Of a stretch of DNA of 64,000 nt, positions 31,495-42,817 are shown piece after piece (position 1 is the stretch's first letter; the number at the start of each line of letters is the position of its first letter). Source of the DNA: Deinandra increscens subsp. villosa (lineage: Eukaryota; Streptophyta; Magnoliopsida; Asterales; Asteraceae); assembly GCA_039602395.1 (NCBI GenBank), contig JBCNJP010000008.1, forward strand, positions 21,779,817 to 21,843,816. Reading direction: 5' to 3'. The notes beneath the pieces are model-generated. The model ran no database searches, was not told the DNA's origin, and saw only the letters and a program-made list of their open reading frames with translations. The translations under genes were made by a program, and so were the position numbers.

Positions 31495-34400
31495 TGAGCA
31501 TCTGGACCCAAGCTTTCAGCTTTGGGTCGACCGGTGTCTTCAGAAAAGTCCTCAGTGGCTTTTGAAGTCAATTTAGGCAGCCACTTTTGCCTTAACCAAA
31601 AAGTAGATGAATCTGTGGTAACATCACTTGAAGATGAACATCCAAATGATTGTTGATTTTTAAAAAAAAATTTCTCGTTTGAAAAATTGTTTTGTGACCA
31701 CCTTTTCATCTATCTGTTTTGGCTCAGAAACATTTTCAGATTTTTCAAAACTAACAGCGGAAGCTCGTTTCTCAGCCAAAACCGGACATCTTTTTCTTAG
31801 ATGACCCTTTTGGTAACAATGATAACACCTCCTACGATCAACAAAAACTGTAGGAACATGACCTCCTGAATCAGTTGAAGTGTTATCATTAATTGTTTGT
31901 CTAACCACCTTCCTAGGTGCCTTAGCACTAAATCGGCGAGATTTGTGCTTTGGAAGTGGTTTAGACAATGGACTAACATATCCAAATTGATTGTAAAATC
32001 CATATTCATCAAATTTACAATGATCAGAATACCCATTTGGTTTGACATGGTTGTTTTTTATTTCCTCAAATTTTCCAAAATTTTGTTCATAATGACCAAA
32101 GTCATCATAGAAATCAAAATCCTCACAGAATCCATAAGATTCATAATCAAAACTGTTTGGTTTAGCAGAAAATCTACCATCAGAATTATAAAAACTCTTA
32201 GGTGAATATTTTGAAGTTTTTGATTTAAATAACATCTTTTGATCTTTTGGAGTGTGAGAATCTGATCATCGGGAATAGTTCTAAGTTTCAACAATGAACC
32301 TTTTGCCACAGGTTCACAATCAGACACATTCTTTACATCAGAAGCAGAATAGAACACTTTTGCAACTCTTTTTGAGTCAAGATAACTCAACAGAAATGTC
32401 GCATCTGAAAATATGGTATCACTACCTTTGAGACAATATAATCTCACTTTCTGAGAAGATTCACCTATCTCAGTCTTACCTTTCAGTTTTTCAGCAGACT
32501 TCTCAGATGTGACATCTTTCTTAGTATTCTGTTGAACTTTCTGAGGTTTCTTTTGATTGACCTTAGAAACTTCATCAGGATGTCCAAACCCGATGCCATT
32601 GAATTTTGTCGATCTCGAAGGAGGCACCAGTATTGAGTGAACATCAGGTGTGGTTGTGTTGCTCACAGTTACAGAATCACGTTTAAAAAACAAGTCACGA
32701 CCTTTTGCAAAATTTGTGTTTTCAAAATCTTTCATTGTTTTTTCTGTTTCAATGATTTTCTGAGCAACCTCTAAAGGTGTAAGAGTTACACATTTAGGTT
32801 TTTCAACCACTGATTCATGAGATTCAGATTGTTTGGTAAACTCATTGACAGATTTGGTCACATTGTTTAACAAGCTTTCTCTTATGAGTGCCCTTGGACT
32901 TATCAAATGAGCCCTTAGTAAACATAGAATAATCAAACACAACAGCTGGTTTGATCTCAGAATCATTTGGTCCTAGACCATGAACAATAGGTGGAGGAAC
33001 TGAGGTACAACCTGATTCTTTGAGCACCTCTTTCAAATTTTCATCTTTGCAAAGAAAACTTGCAAAGGAAGATGAATTTCTGAAATTTTCAAGTTGCCTT
33101 TGAAGATCCAAGATTTCAATTTGTAAATCAGAAATTTTAGCATTTGCTTCTGCAAGCGTTTTCTCACAAAAGATATAATCTTCAGTTTTGTTATTTAATT
33201 CTATTTTTGTGCTCAGAATCAAGGCATGCTCACTTTAAGTTCAGCCTTAACAACCTCCCACCTTTGTTTGTAAATTTTGACATTTTCTTCTGCTAACATG
33301 TATTTATCATAATACATGCATTTCTCATCAGAAAGTTCTTTCATTTGGTTAGCAGTTGTCATGCAAAAATCACAGATTTTAGAGTCTACCTAAATGTCGG
33401 CCATAAAAGCTTGTTGACCTTCAGCAAAGAAATCTTCACAAGGAAGATCAGGATCATCTTCAGCTGCTACATTTATTTCAACAGTGCATAAGAATGCAGA
33501 TTCATCGGGAAAATCATCAGCCCAATCATAACCGTCACCAGTTTGTGAGACCAAAGCTTTAGTATTTGAGTTTGACCCACTAGCAGTTGCATTTGAATTA
33601 CTTCCCGAAGCTTTGTTACTTTGAGCAGTATACTTTTGATATAACTTTGAAGTTTCCTGTTTCTTGGCCTTGTTGCATTCTTTAGCAAAGTGACCATAAT
33701 TTTGACAATTATAGCACCGAACCTTAGATTAATCAAATCCAAGTTTGCCTTCAGGATTGAGATCTTTACGGCCTGTTCTTTTCATAAACTTTTTGCCTCT
33801 TCTGACAATCATAGCCATCGACCAATTGATATCCATCAATTCTAAATCATCAGGGTCGATTTATTCATAATCTTCATCAGTCAACTCAGCACTGGTCAAT
33901 TTTCCTGCTATCACCCCATCATATGATGAAATCATTGCTGAAAATAGTGCCATAAAGTCATTTGTAGTTTTAGCTGAAAATGCACTTTGATTTGATGTTG
34001 GAGTAGAGGATGATTGACTTGAGTACACTGGGTATGTGACTGCAGCTTTGTGAGTAAAACTTTCACTTGAAGAACCCCGAGACATATTTGCATGTCCACT
34101 TGAAGTATTTACCACATAAAATGCAGTCGTCGGTGGATTTGAGTTTGCTTTTGCCTTTGCATGCATAGTTAAAGCATTCTCACCAAAATACACATCGGGA
34201 TTTTGAACTTGAGTTGGTAGAGTGTTAACTCGCTTCATATCTAATTCCCTAGCTAGCAAGTTTCTTGTTAGATCATCATAGGTAATATCATCAAATCCCT
34301 TATCATGTGTTAACAACAAAATATATCCTTCCCATGATGCAGGTAGAGCATCTAACAAATTTTTCTTCAATTCACCTGCTTCTTTACTCACCCCAACTAT

Positions 34401-34928
34401 GTCAAGTTCACTTACCAAATGCGATAATCTTGAAATCAGATCATTTATGGTTTCATTTTGAACATGACCGAAATTATCAAATTCCTTTAACATCACCTTT
34501 TTCTTACTTTTCTTGTATTGAGCATTGCCTTCACATCTGTGACACAATGCATCCCATAATGCTTTTGAGGTTGTTTGCATTTTGAACTGATGCAGGATAT
34601 CTTTTGGTAGAGCCATTGATAAGTTTGAATACGCTTTCTTTTCTAGTTTAAAAGATTCTTTCTCAGCATCATTCATATTGTTATACGGCTTGATTTGACC
34701 AGCAGATTCACCAGTTGTGAACTTTGGTACTTGGTAACCATCCAACATTGGAGTCCATACTGTTACATCCGTCACACCAATGTATGATTCATAACGAGTT
34801 TTCCAATTATGGAAATCCTTAAATTTCATCAATTTAGGAACTTTGTTTGTAGTTCCTATCTCGTTATCATAATTCAGTATAGCTTGAACGGTCGAAGATA
34901 TTGCTGCAAAAGCTTGAAACGGATCCAT
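31491..34928 (-). pseudogene. Long double-zinc-knuckle Gag of element C
   Basis: The ATG at 34928 starts the copia Gag domain (about 355 codons to 33861, ended by a TAA where relatives continue). It goes on through a first knuckle (Cys-Tyr-Asn-Cys...His...Cys, about 33720-33680), an acidic and coiled-coil middle (about 33400-32850), a Phe/Asp/Tyr-rich part and a second knuckle (Cys-Tyr-His-Cys...His...Cys, about 31830-31790). It ends at the TAA at 31493-31491. At least four frame breaks are present. The layout is the same as element F Gag with quite different sequence, so the two are distant relatives. Confidence 0.85.
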
Positions 34929-35458
34929 GATTGTAGAATCAAAAACTGACCCAACGAACTAAAATGTCGATCTGCGTACTAATCTACAACCCAACGTACC
35001 AACAGACTCCAAGAACCAAACACGAACCAGAATAACACTGAACGTACGACCAACGAACCACCTTTGAACGAACCAATTATATTTGAATGAACCAACTGGT
35101 ATGTCCCAACTGCCACGAACCAGTCTGTTACTGCTACAAACCAGCCTTTGAAGATTGTCCTGCGTACCAGTGCTACGTACCAAACCTTCTGTTGAAGAAT
35201 GCTGTGCGTACCAGCTGCGTACCACGCTGTTCTTGATGCGTACCAGCTATGTACCAACCATAATTCGACTGATTTTCAAAAATTCTGACTTGCAGGATGT
35301 GTAATCAATGTAGAACTCACAGGAACCACTCACAGACCATTTTGAACGTAAAACATGGACTGTATGCACGTAAAACAGATGAGAATTGATGAATTTCTTA
35401 CCAAAAGTTTGTTTCTCTCTCTAAAAACCAAAACCGACCAGAAATCACGAGCAAACTT
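34929..35458 (-). other. Leader of element C with GTACCA/GAACCA words
   Basis: As read on the plus strand, GTACCA, GTACGA and GAACCA variants are dense from 34950 to 35265. They match the words in this element's LTR (about 35680-35755). No ORF here is supported. Confidence 0.7.
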
Positions 35459-35472
35459 GCTCTGATACCACT
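35459..35472 (-). other. Primer-binding site, element C
   Basis: The minus strand reads AGTGGTATCAGAGC directly after the 5' LTR. Confidence 0.9.
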
Positions 35473-35811
35473 TGTAAATCACGTATACGATCTTGCTAAG
35501 ACATGATTGCTATCGGATTCGGTACACAACGAGTAAATAACAATTCTTCGATTGAGTCACTAGCTTGTTTTACAGAGAGATCACAGAGAGATTACACCTT
35601 GAGAAACACACAGTTAAAACACTAACTCTCACAAACTTACACTCTCTAAACGAACTAAACAATTTATACTAAACTGTCCAGCGTACCAATTAACCAACGT
35701 ACCAGATGGTTCGTGCGTACCATCTGGTCCACCACTGGTACGCTGAGACCAGCTTTTACAAAACACTTAATTACAAAGACCTAGAACTAGACATACAAAC
35801 ATGCTCTAACA
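35473..35811 (-). repeat. 5' LTR of element C (right copy)
   Basis: 339 bp, complete, TG...CA ends, target duplication GCAAT outside. The TATA-like TATAAATT on the minus strand is at 35661-35668, with GTACCA words on its upstream side (35680-35755). Confidence 0.92.
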
Positions 35812-35816
35812 GCAAT

Positions 35817-36303
35817 TTTTCCCAAAATAGTCATTATGTTGAATCTTGATGAAAATTGATGGATTGCGAGTTTTTTACACCTAAAACCGAATTTGTAGAC
35901 ATTGATTTCATTCAAAAACATTAAGTTTTGAAGATTTTTGAGGCTAAAAGTCGTGATTCTTGGTGTTCTTCACATAAACTCACTATGTCATCAAATTAGG
36001 TCATTTAGAGTGGTTTTTGGAGTTTGTGTCAGTTGAATAAAGTGATCCTACATGAATTTCGAGACCCTTGTGTCAGTTGAATAGAGTGGTTTTTGGAGTT
36101 TGTGTCAGTTGAATAGAGTGGTTTTTGAAATTTGACTTTCCAAATTTTTTTGCTGAAATCTCACTTGTTAATGAGTAATTATGTTTGTTATTGTTTGTTA
36201 ATGTAGGATAAGCATTCAAGCATTTTGAACCTAGTGTTCAAACCGTTCGACCCGTTCGACACATTAGCAAGTGGTGCTAAGTTTTTGTGTTTCTCATTTC
36301 CAA
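35817..36303 (+). other. Leader of copia-1 (continued after element C)
   Basis: This continues the leader broken at 15238. GAGTGGTTTTTGGAGTTTGT followed by GTCAGTTGAATA is repeated at 36008-36039 and 36083-36114 with a partial third copy. Gag begins after it. No ORF or words of the LTR type are seen. Confidence 0.7.
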
Positions 36304-37967
36304 ATGGCTAAAGGAAAGCAGTTTGCTCCCATCATGCAGAACAACAACCGTCCACCAAAACTAATTGGCGCGAGTGACTTCGATGATTGGAAAGGAAAGT
36401 TTGTGTTGTTTCAGGAGTATATCGACTTTGATCTCTTGACTTCAATAGTTGAAGGTCCTACTGTGTTTGAAATTGAAGAAGCTACTTCTCCTGGAGTTAC
36501 TGTCACTGCTGCTAACCCACTGATTCCCAAGAAGAAGATTCCAAAGCCACTGGACAAGCTAACTCCTGCTGAACGTGCACAGATGAGGATTGATAAGCGA
36601 GCATTGGGTTGCATCAAGATGGCACTCAATGATGATCTGCGACATCAATTTCGTGGGGCTACCTCAGGTCATGAGATATGGGTTGGTTTGGAGAAAAAGT
36701 TTGAAGGCAATCCGGCCACCAAGGAGAGAAGACTTGAAAAATTGAAACTGGCTTTCAACACTTTCGCTCACAGAACTGGAGAGTCGTTTGAAACCCATGT
36801 TATAGACTATCTGGATATGATTGACAAGGTTATAGACTATCTTGAAATTCGCTTTCAACACTTTCGCTCTACAGAATCATTACAGAAATGACTACAAAGA
36901 AAATCTGTCCTGATTGTGGAGATATCATCAGGAAAATTCTGCATTCTTTTCCTCAGGAATTTGCCTCATATGTCACATACCTGATTGACAGTACTGATCT
37001 GACCCAGGCTGACTATCTGGATATGATTGACAAGGTTATAGACTATAAAGTGAGAGTAGTTGAATGCAGTGGTTTGTCACTTATGGGTAATGCGACTTCA
37101 AGAAGCTTATCTGTTTTAGCTCCCAATGCTACTTTTGTTGCTTCTGCTTTTGAGGAGAATCATCAGTTTTCCAACTCTTTTGGTATAACCCAGCCTACCA
37201 TTGCTCCACCTCCTGTACCAACTCATGCTCAAAATGAAGTACTGGTGCGTGTGTCACATGCTACTCATCAACCCTCAAATGTGACATATGTTCAACAACC
37301 ACCTTCTGGGTACTATGTTCAGCAGACTGCAACGGTTTCTTCCAACAACACAAGCATGGATCAGGAGTTATGCAATGCATTTCTAGCTTGCATGAACTCA
37401 CAGATGTCTGGCAACATTGAAACAATGATTATCTGTCAAGAGGATCTTGACCAAATCTCTGCTGTTGATCTTGAAGAGATAGATATTAAATGGCAATTGG
37501 GTATGATCGCAGCTAGGACAAGAAAATTCTTCAGGAAGACTGGAAGAAAGTTATTTCAAGCACCATCTAATGCCAACATCGGGTTTGATAAGTCAAAGGC
37601 CTAGTGTTACAATTGCCAAGAGCTCGGTCACTTTGCACGTGAATGTCCCAAACCGAAAACGTGGAATGTTCCCGTTGGCTCAGGTGGAAGTAACCAGACC
37701 TATCAAAAGCATAGAGGAAATGGCAACCAGTCTTACCAAATACCTGGAAGCTCATCCTTTCAAAAGCCACAGAATGGAAATGTCTCTCATCAAGCACCAT
37801 CAAGCTCTCAACCTGCCCAAAGGGCTGACAACTTTGGCAAGGCACTGGTTTCTCTTGAAGGAGGAAACTACAACTGGACAGCTTCCTCACCATCTCAATC
37901 CTCAAGCCAGTCAGACTTTGCACTAATGGTTAACTCTGATGGGGAAGAGAATTCTATGTCTGTATAA
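36304..37967 (+). pseudogene. Gag of copia-1, N-terminal half
   Basis: The ATG at 36304 opens the Gag with Phe-Asp-Asp-Trp-Lys-Gly-Lys-Phe and later Ile-Lys-Met-Ala-Leu motifs. A scrambled insert at about 36803-36880 duplicates pieces of both flanks and shifts the frame. The second part (36888-37967) continues to a CCHC knuckle (Cys-Tyr-Asn-Cys...His...Cys, 37605-37646), with a TAG just before its first Cys. The tail is Gln/Ser/Asn-rich. It would form the particle and bind RNA. Confidence 0.85.
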
Positions 37968-37996
37968 TTTGACCCTCTTTTTCCAACTAATTTTGT

Positions 37997-38818
37997 ATGA
38001 TGGCTGGAGTTGATGAGATACTTGAAGAATCCTCACCTGCAGTCGGAAAAGCTACTACTGTGACTCCATCAGATGTCGAGTCTGAAGCTAGCAAGCGTCT
38101 TCTTGAATTGCAGAAAGGAGAAATTCTGAATGAGGTAAAATCACAGCTGTGTTCAGATAAGTGTCTCGAAACTGTCGCTCGCTACCGCACATACAACCTA
38201 GAGTTGCATGCTAAGGCGGCAGAGAGCGAAATTCAAGCTGAGCTTCTTCAAGCAAATGAAAAATATTTTTTGGTCAAAATTAAAATACTCCAGGATGACA
38301 CTGAGGTCATGAAGCACACGGAATCTAATTTAAAAATCCAAATTGTTGATCTTTTAAACAAATTAACTTCTCTGAGAAATAGTTATGCTGAAGCTCGAGA
38401 AACCATTGATTTGATGAAATTGAATCCTGAAACTATGGGAAGTGCTGTAGCAAAGGACATAATGTCGCGACCTAGAACTGGTTTGGGTCTCACTATGGAG
38501 ATACTAGATAGTGCTGCTGAGTACCCGCTCAATCATAACTATTACAGTATCCCCGAATTGACCAAAATCAATTCAAAAAGCCATATTAAGTTCATCGACC
38601 CCAGCATGATTCCAAGTGCTTCTGAACTCAAATCGTTGGAAGACCAATTGTCTAATGCCAAAACTGGTTCTGGTCTCCCACCGATTGATGAAACTCTAAA
38701 ATTTAGGGATTTTGATGCAATCTCTTTGAATTCCATTAACACCAGCATTTCTGAAGCTTGTGTGCAAAGGGTTACTGAAACCGAGTCTCCATTTGTGTAC
38801 TCAAAATGCATCAGATAG
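37997..38818 (+). pseudogene. Copia-1 coiled-coil segment of the long Gag
   Basis: The 273-codon open stretch has Glu/Lys/Leu heptads (about residues 25-150), then a conserved-looking Ser/Leu-rich part. In elements C and F the same place, between knuckle 1 and the gag end, is also coiled coil, so this is taken as part of one long Gag split by a frameshift and the stop at 37965-37967. Confidence 0.7.
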
Positions 38819-38849
38819 TCAATCATTTATGTTTAATGAAAATTATGAT

Positions 38850-40013
38850 GTTTTCAACACAAATGAAGTTTCTAAAAGAACTACAACCGTTTGGAGGCGT
38901 AAGCCAAAGACAGAAGGTTACAAATGAGAAACTTGAAGCTCAGAAGGTCGTCAATGATGAATTAAGTCGTGTTTTTGCCGAAATGGCGTTAAAACATAGT
39001 AAGACGGTAATGCACACACAAGCCGGTTTTACAATCACCGATGGTAAGGTGATCACTGTTCCTGTTGCACAATTAAACGCTCCAACGATGCCTGCTCAAG
39101 CCACTTCTGCATCCGTGGTTTTCAAACCAAGTGAAGCTTCTATTAGCACAACTCCCAATGAGGCCGGAAAGTCCAAAATGGTTCTATTCAAAGCAAGTGA
39201 TCTGAAGAAGAAAAGAACTCAGAATGAGCCTGTTTTGACTGCTCAACCAAGTGTTGAAGATCTGCCTGCCGTGGTCGAGCTAGATGCTACTACTGTTGAT
39301 GACCATGAAACTGAGAACACACCAAAGAAGAAGAAACAAACCGGGAGAAGATAGAAGAAGACATTCATTGAAACAGATAAGGATGAAAGTGCTATGTCCA
39401 ATGAGCCACAACAGGAGGCTCCCCAAATTACTGAATTGTCTCTTGTGGTTAATCCTAGTGGGACAGTTGAGACATTGGGATGTTCAGTTTGCAGAAATCC
39501 ACACCATGATGCAAGGGTGTGTGTGTACAACACGGGTTATTCTGCTTACAACAACGCTCCAGTGCCTCCTGCTCACTTCTACCAGCAACACAAGTGGTGC
39601 CATAAGGAAATCAATTGGCCCCAATTTATTATGGGAACTATGGTGAGGACTACATGGATCAACGGTTCCACACCATGTTTCAGCAATCATACCCAAACCA
39701 ACCCTATGTTCCTAATCAAGCCTCGTATGCCCCTCGAGGTTTGGGAACAAACACTTTCAGCCCACAAGTTCAACAACCAGTGAGGATGACTGCACCAAAT
39801 CCTATTCCCGTAAGGTCTTGGACGCCTCGACCCAGGCCTGCATTCATACCAAGGCTTGTTATGGTACAACAACCTGTCCTGGGTCCACGACCAAGTGATG
39901 TAACTTCACTGACTCCTCCTGCTGTCCTTCATGCACAAACTACCCCGCCTACGAAAAAGGAACCCAAGAAGAAGGTCCCCATTCAATCTGGCCAGGGTCC
40001 TTCTCAAAACTAA
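38850..40013 (+). pseudogene. Copia-1 C-terminal Gag region with a Cys/His cluster
   Basis: It is read in three frames. A Lys/Glu-rich start, a basic Lys-Lys-Lys patch (about 39330), a Cys-Ser-Val-Cys...His-His-Asp-Ala...Cys-Val-Tyr cluster (about 39480-39525) and a Pro/Gln/Tyr-rich tail ending in a basic patch are visible. It ends at TAA 40011-40013. The second copy at 45265-46130 has the same region in one uninterrupted frame. The Cys/His cluster may stand in for the second knuckle of elements C and F. Confidence 0.7.
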
Positions 40014-40035
40014 TCACTTTCTTTTTCATGTGCAG
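40010..40035 (+). promoter_or_regulatory. Acceptor-like site over the gag stop, copia-1
   Basis: CTAAT (40010-40014) holds the gag stop. A pyrimidine tract CTTTCTTTTTC and TGTGCAG|GGA follow. Pol codons begin exactly at 40036. The layout fits a plant branch point and 3' splice site with ideal spacing. Confidence 0.6.
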
Positions 40036-40730
40036 GGACTGGCCTTTAGTGCTGCCAACACGTGGTACTTAGATAGTGGCTGTTCCAGGAACATGACAGG
40101 GAACAAGGACCTGTTGTATGATGTCAAAACAATATCGCATGGTGGTCCTGTTGCCTTTGGAGGTGATGTTCGTGGTGGTAGAATAGTCGGTAACGGTCTC
40201 TTGACCAATCATGAAATTTCATTTGACAAGGTTAATCTGGTGTCCAATCTGAAACTCAACCTGCTGATTGTCTCACAAATCTGCGACAACAAGATGTTGA
40301 TGTTCTTCGATAACCGAGAATGCTATATTCTGAAGCCTGGGTTCAAGATTCCCGAAGATCAAATTCTATTTCGTGCAAAACGAAAAGGGAACATGTATGC
40401 TTTGGATATGTCTGCTGCAAGGCCGACTGGTTCCGTAGCATGCTTCTTGGCAAAGGCATCAGAAGTTGACTCTACTTTATGGCATAGGCGGATGGGGAAT
40501 GTAAACTTTCGGAACATGAACCGCCTAGTTAGGGGGAAACACGTTGACGGTGTGCCAGGGAAGGAATTCATCCATATCGACAACTGTGTAGCGTGTCTGA
40601 AAGGTATAGAACACAAAACATCCCACAAGCCAAAGCCACCAAGTAAAACGAAGAAAATACTTCAGCAACTCCATCTTTACCTCTTCGGGCCAGTGAGCAT
40701 CAAGAGTTTAGAGGGAAAGTCATACCGCCT
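40036..40730 (+). pseudogene. Protease and GAG-pre-integrase of copia-1, truncated
   Basis: Trp-Tyr-Leu-Asp-Ser-Gly-Cys-Ser with the catalytic Asp-Ser-Gly is followed by the GAG-pre-integrase part with the His...His and Cys-Val-Ala-Cys zinc site (about 40480-40600). Integrase begins and is cut at about 40730, where plastid DNA starts. The pol frame is also open for a short distance upstream of the gag stop, so +1 frameshifting is an alternative to splicing in this family. Confidence 0.87.
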
Positions 40731-41003
40731 AGTATTTTTTATTTTCTTTTTTTCCCGATCACCATCATGTGTATTTCTAGTATGACTGAGAGTAATAAAA
40801 AAATCAAATCGCACCATCTCTGTAATAGGTAAATGCCTCTTTTTCTCCTGAATTTGTCGGAATTATTCGTAATAAGATATTAGCTACAATTGAAAAGATT
40901 TTATCAATAAAATTTCCATTTATCCGCGAACTAGACATAGGTAGCAATCCATTGTATCATTGTTCTCATTACTTCTGGCAGGAACATGATCCCACAAGGA
41001 AAA
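40731..41003 (-). other. Nuclear copy of plastid DNA (NUPT)
   Basis: About 270 bp of plastid sequence lies between the broken copia-1 integrase and a copia LTR. On the minus strand it holds the ycf3 5' flank (41003-40939), exon 1 and the start of intron 1. Confidence 0.85.
40815..40938 (-). pseudogene. ycf3: ycf3 (pafI) exon 1, plastid-derived
   Basis: The minus strand opens with ATG at 40938 and reads [19 protein letters not shown] and Glu-Ala-Phe-Thr-Tyr-Tyr-Arg-Asp. The exon is 124 bp, the expected length, and is followed by the group II intron start GTGCG. Ycf3 assists photosystem I assembly in the chloroplast. Here the rest of the gene is missing, so it is non-functional. A few residues differ from the usual protein, consistent with nuclear decay. 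Confidence 0.88.
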
Positions 41004-41332
41004 TATTAGAGTATATTCCTATGCTACAATGTAGTCGCAATATCATTGGTGCCGTACCAACTGGTACGCCGTACCAATTGGTACGCCTGTACCAAATGGT
41101 TCACCAGTTGGTACGTAGTACAGATTGTCATTAACTATAAATACTACGTGTTAGAATGATAGCTAAGAATTTTTCTATCATTTCTACACCTTTCTGTGTG
41201 TGTTCTAGAGGGAGAAACCAGAGCTTACTTCTTGTAATCTTCAAGTGATTAATAAGAACAAAACTTATTTACTTCTCGTGTTCACTAAATTGATCAAAGC
41301 ATGCAGTAGTAAGATCGTATCTCGGTTTTACA
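41004..41332 (+). repeat. 5' LTR, B-family copia
   Basis: It matches the 11070-11416 LTR, with TA for TG at the first two bases. GTACCA/GGTACGC words lie at about 41053-41117, followed by TATAAATA at 41136-41143. It ends GGTTTTACA. Confidence 0.85.
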
Positions 41333-41346
41333 AGTGGTATCAGAGA
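41333..41346 (+). other. Primer-binding site, B-family element
   Basis: AGTGGTATCAGAGA is adjacent to the LTR, with one mismatch at the end. Confidence 0.85.
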
Positions 41347-41554
41347 ATTTGGTTGCTCTACTACTGTGTTTTTTTATCAAATTCGGATTTCTAGTGAGAG
41401 AAAGTGGGTGTTTCTTTATTTTTCATCGAATTCGTTCAATTCTGAGTGTTTCTGGTGCCAAACTTGATTTCTGAACATTCCTAGTGTGTTTTCGCATCTT
41501 ACTGTAGCAAGTTCTAGCTCAAAACTATCAAATTCTGAAAAATCAGTCGAAAAT

Positions 41555-41870
41555 GTCGTGGTACGCCAGATGAACATTCTGGTACGCCGTTTGGTACGCA
41601 AGGCAATCTTCATCTTAAAAGTGGTACGCTGGTTGGTACGCTCCCTGGTACGCAAGGTAATCTTCAAAGTTAGTACGCGACGGTTACTTGGTGGTACGCT
41701 GACACCGTACCAAAGTGGTACGCTGGTGAATCTGGTCCGTCTTCTGGTACGCTGAGTCTGTGGTACGCAGGTGATCCGTTGAAGATTTGTGATACGTTGA
41801 TTAACAGGGTAGTACGCTAAGAAGGGATTTGGTCCGCTGAGAGTGATTTGGTACGCTGGTAGAAAAGTTG
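41555..41870 (+). repeat. Leader word cluster (GGTACGC)
   Basis: At least eleven GGTACGC copies plus GGTCCG variants fill the leader before gag. The same word is in this element's U3. Confidence 0.85.
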
Positions 41871-41998
41871 TGTTCACTAGAACTGACGTAACTTCAATCG
41901 TTAAGAGTTACGGAACCCACTACCAACCAAAACGATCGCCTCGACGAGATCTAGACTTTTACTGGCCTAACGGCCAGTACCCTCATTTTCAGTGAAAA

Positions 41999-42817
41999 AT
42001 CTCTGATTTTCAAGCGTTCGCTGCTATGCAAAGTGCAATGCAAACCTTACTCAACTTTGATAACAAAATTGGAACAAGCCAGAAATCTCCCAAATTGTTG
42101 AAGTTGGAGGATTATCACAACTGGAAGCAAAGATTTTCTGCTTACATCAGCACAAATAATGTCGATTTATGGATTCCAATTCGCAAGCTCCACATGCATC
42201 CAAAGGAAGATGGAGATTTTAAATAGATTCACAATTTTGATGACGCTGAAAGAAAACTCTATAAGCTTGAAGAAAAGCTTTTGGTTATCTAAAAATGGCG
42301 TTGCCCACCAAATTGTTGCATCAGTTTAGTACCTGCAAAAAGTCAAAACAGTTGTGGGATGCACTATCTGCAAGATGTGAAGGCAATGATCAATACAAGA
42401 AGAGTAGAAGAAAAGTGCTGAACAAAGAATTTGAAAATTTTCAACACTATGATAAAGAAAATATTCCCGTACTTGTATCCAGATTTTCACATCTAATTAG
42501 TGAAATGAAAGTGGTGAACATTGAAAAGACCGATGATGAACTGAATGAGAAACTGATGGAAGCTTTACCAGCAAAGTGGGAGAATTATGTTTTACTACTT
42601 ACTCATGATAAGGAATACTCAACATTGTCATTTTATGATTTAACCGGGAAGTTGCATGCTAGAGAAATGGAATTGATGACATCCAACAAATCAACTGCTC
42701 AATTACAAAATCCGAAATTATATCATGGTCAAAGTTCTGCAAGCATCAATGCAAAGTCTAAATCATCTAGTTTTGATTCATCAAATCCACCTCAAACAAC
42801 ATTTGTTGCTGGTCATG
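41999..42817 (+). pseudogene. Truncated copia gag, B-family LTR with F-type Gag
   Basis: The protein is very close to the element F Gag N-terminus (Gly-Thr-Ser-Gln-Lys and Tyr-Ile-Ser-Thr-Asn-Asn motifs), although the LTR and leader are of the B type. The start codon is ATC instead of ATG at 41999-42001. A TAG near 42224 and a frameshift near 42275 follow. It is cut at 42817 by the LARD-2 insertion. Confidence 0.85.

Larger units (their letters stand above)
15239..35811 (-). mobile_element. Copia element C (SIRE-like), with nested insertions
   Basis: Two matching LTRs (15239-15573 and 35473-35811) bound a minus-strand copia element, flanked by GCAAT on both sides (15234-15238 and 35812-35816). 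Reading right to left: LTR, primer site, leader, gag, protease, integrase, RT/RNase H, 3' stem-loop module, an internal promoter-like region, an additional ORF, LTR. A gag-only element (16517-22650) and a solo LTR containing a MULE (29767-31321) are inserted within it. The RT style and an extra ORF after pol recall the SIRE/Maximus group, but the LTRs are short for that group. Confidence 0.9.
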
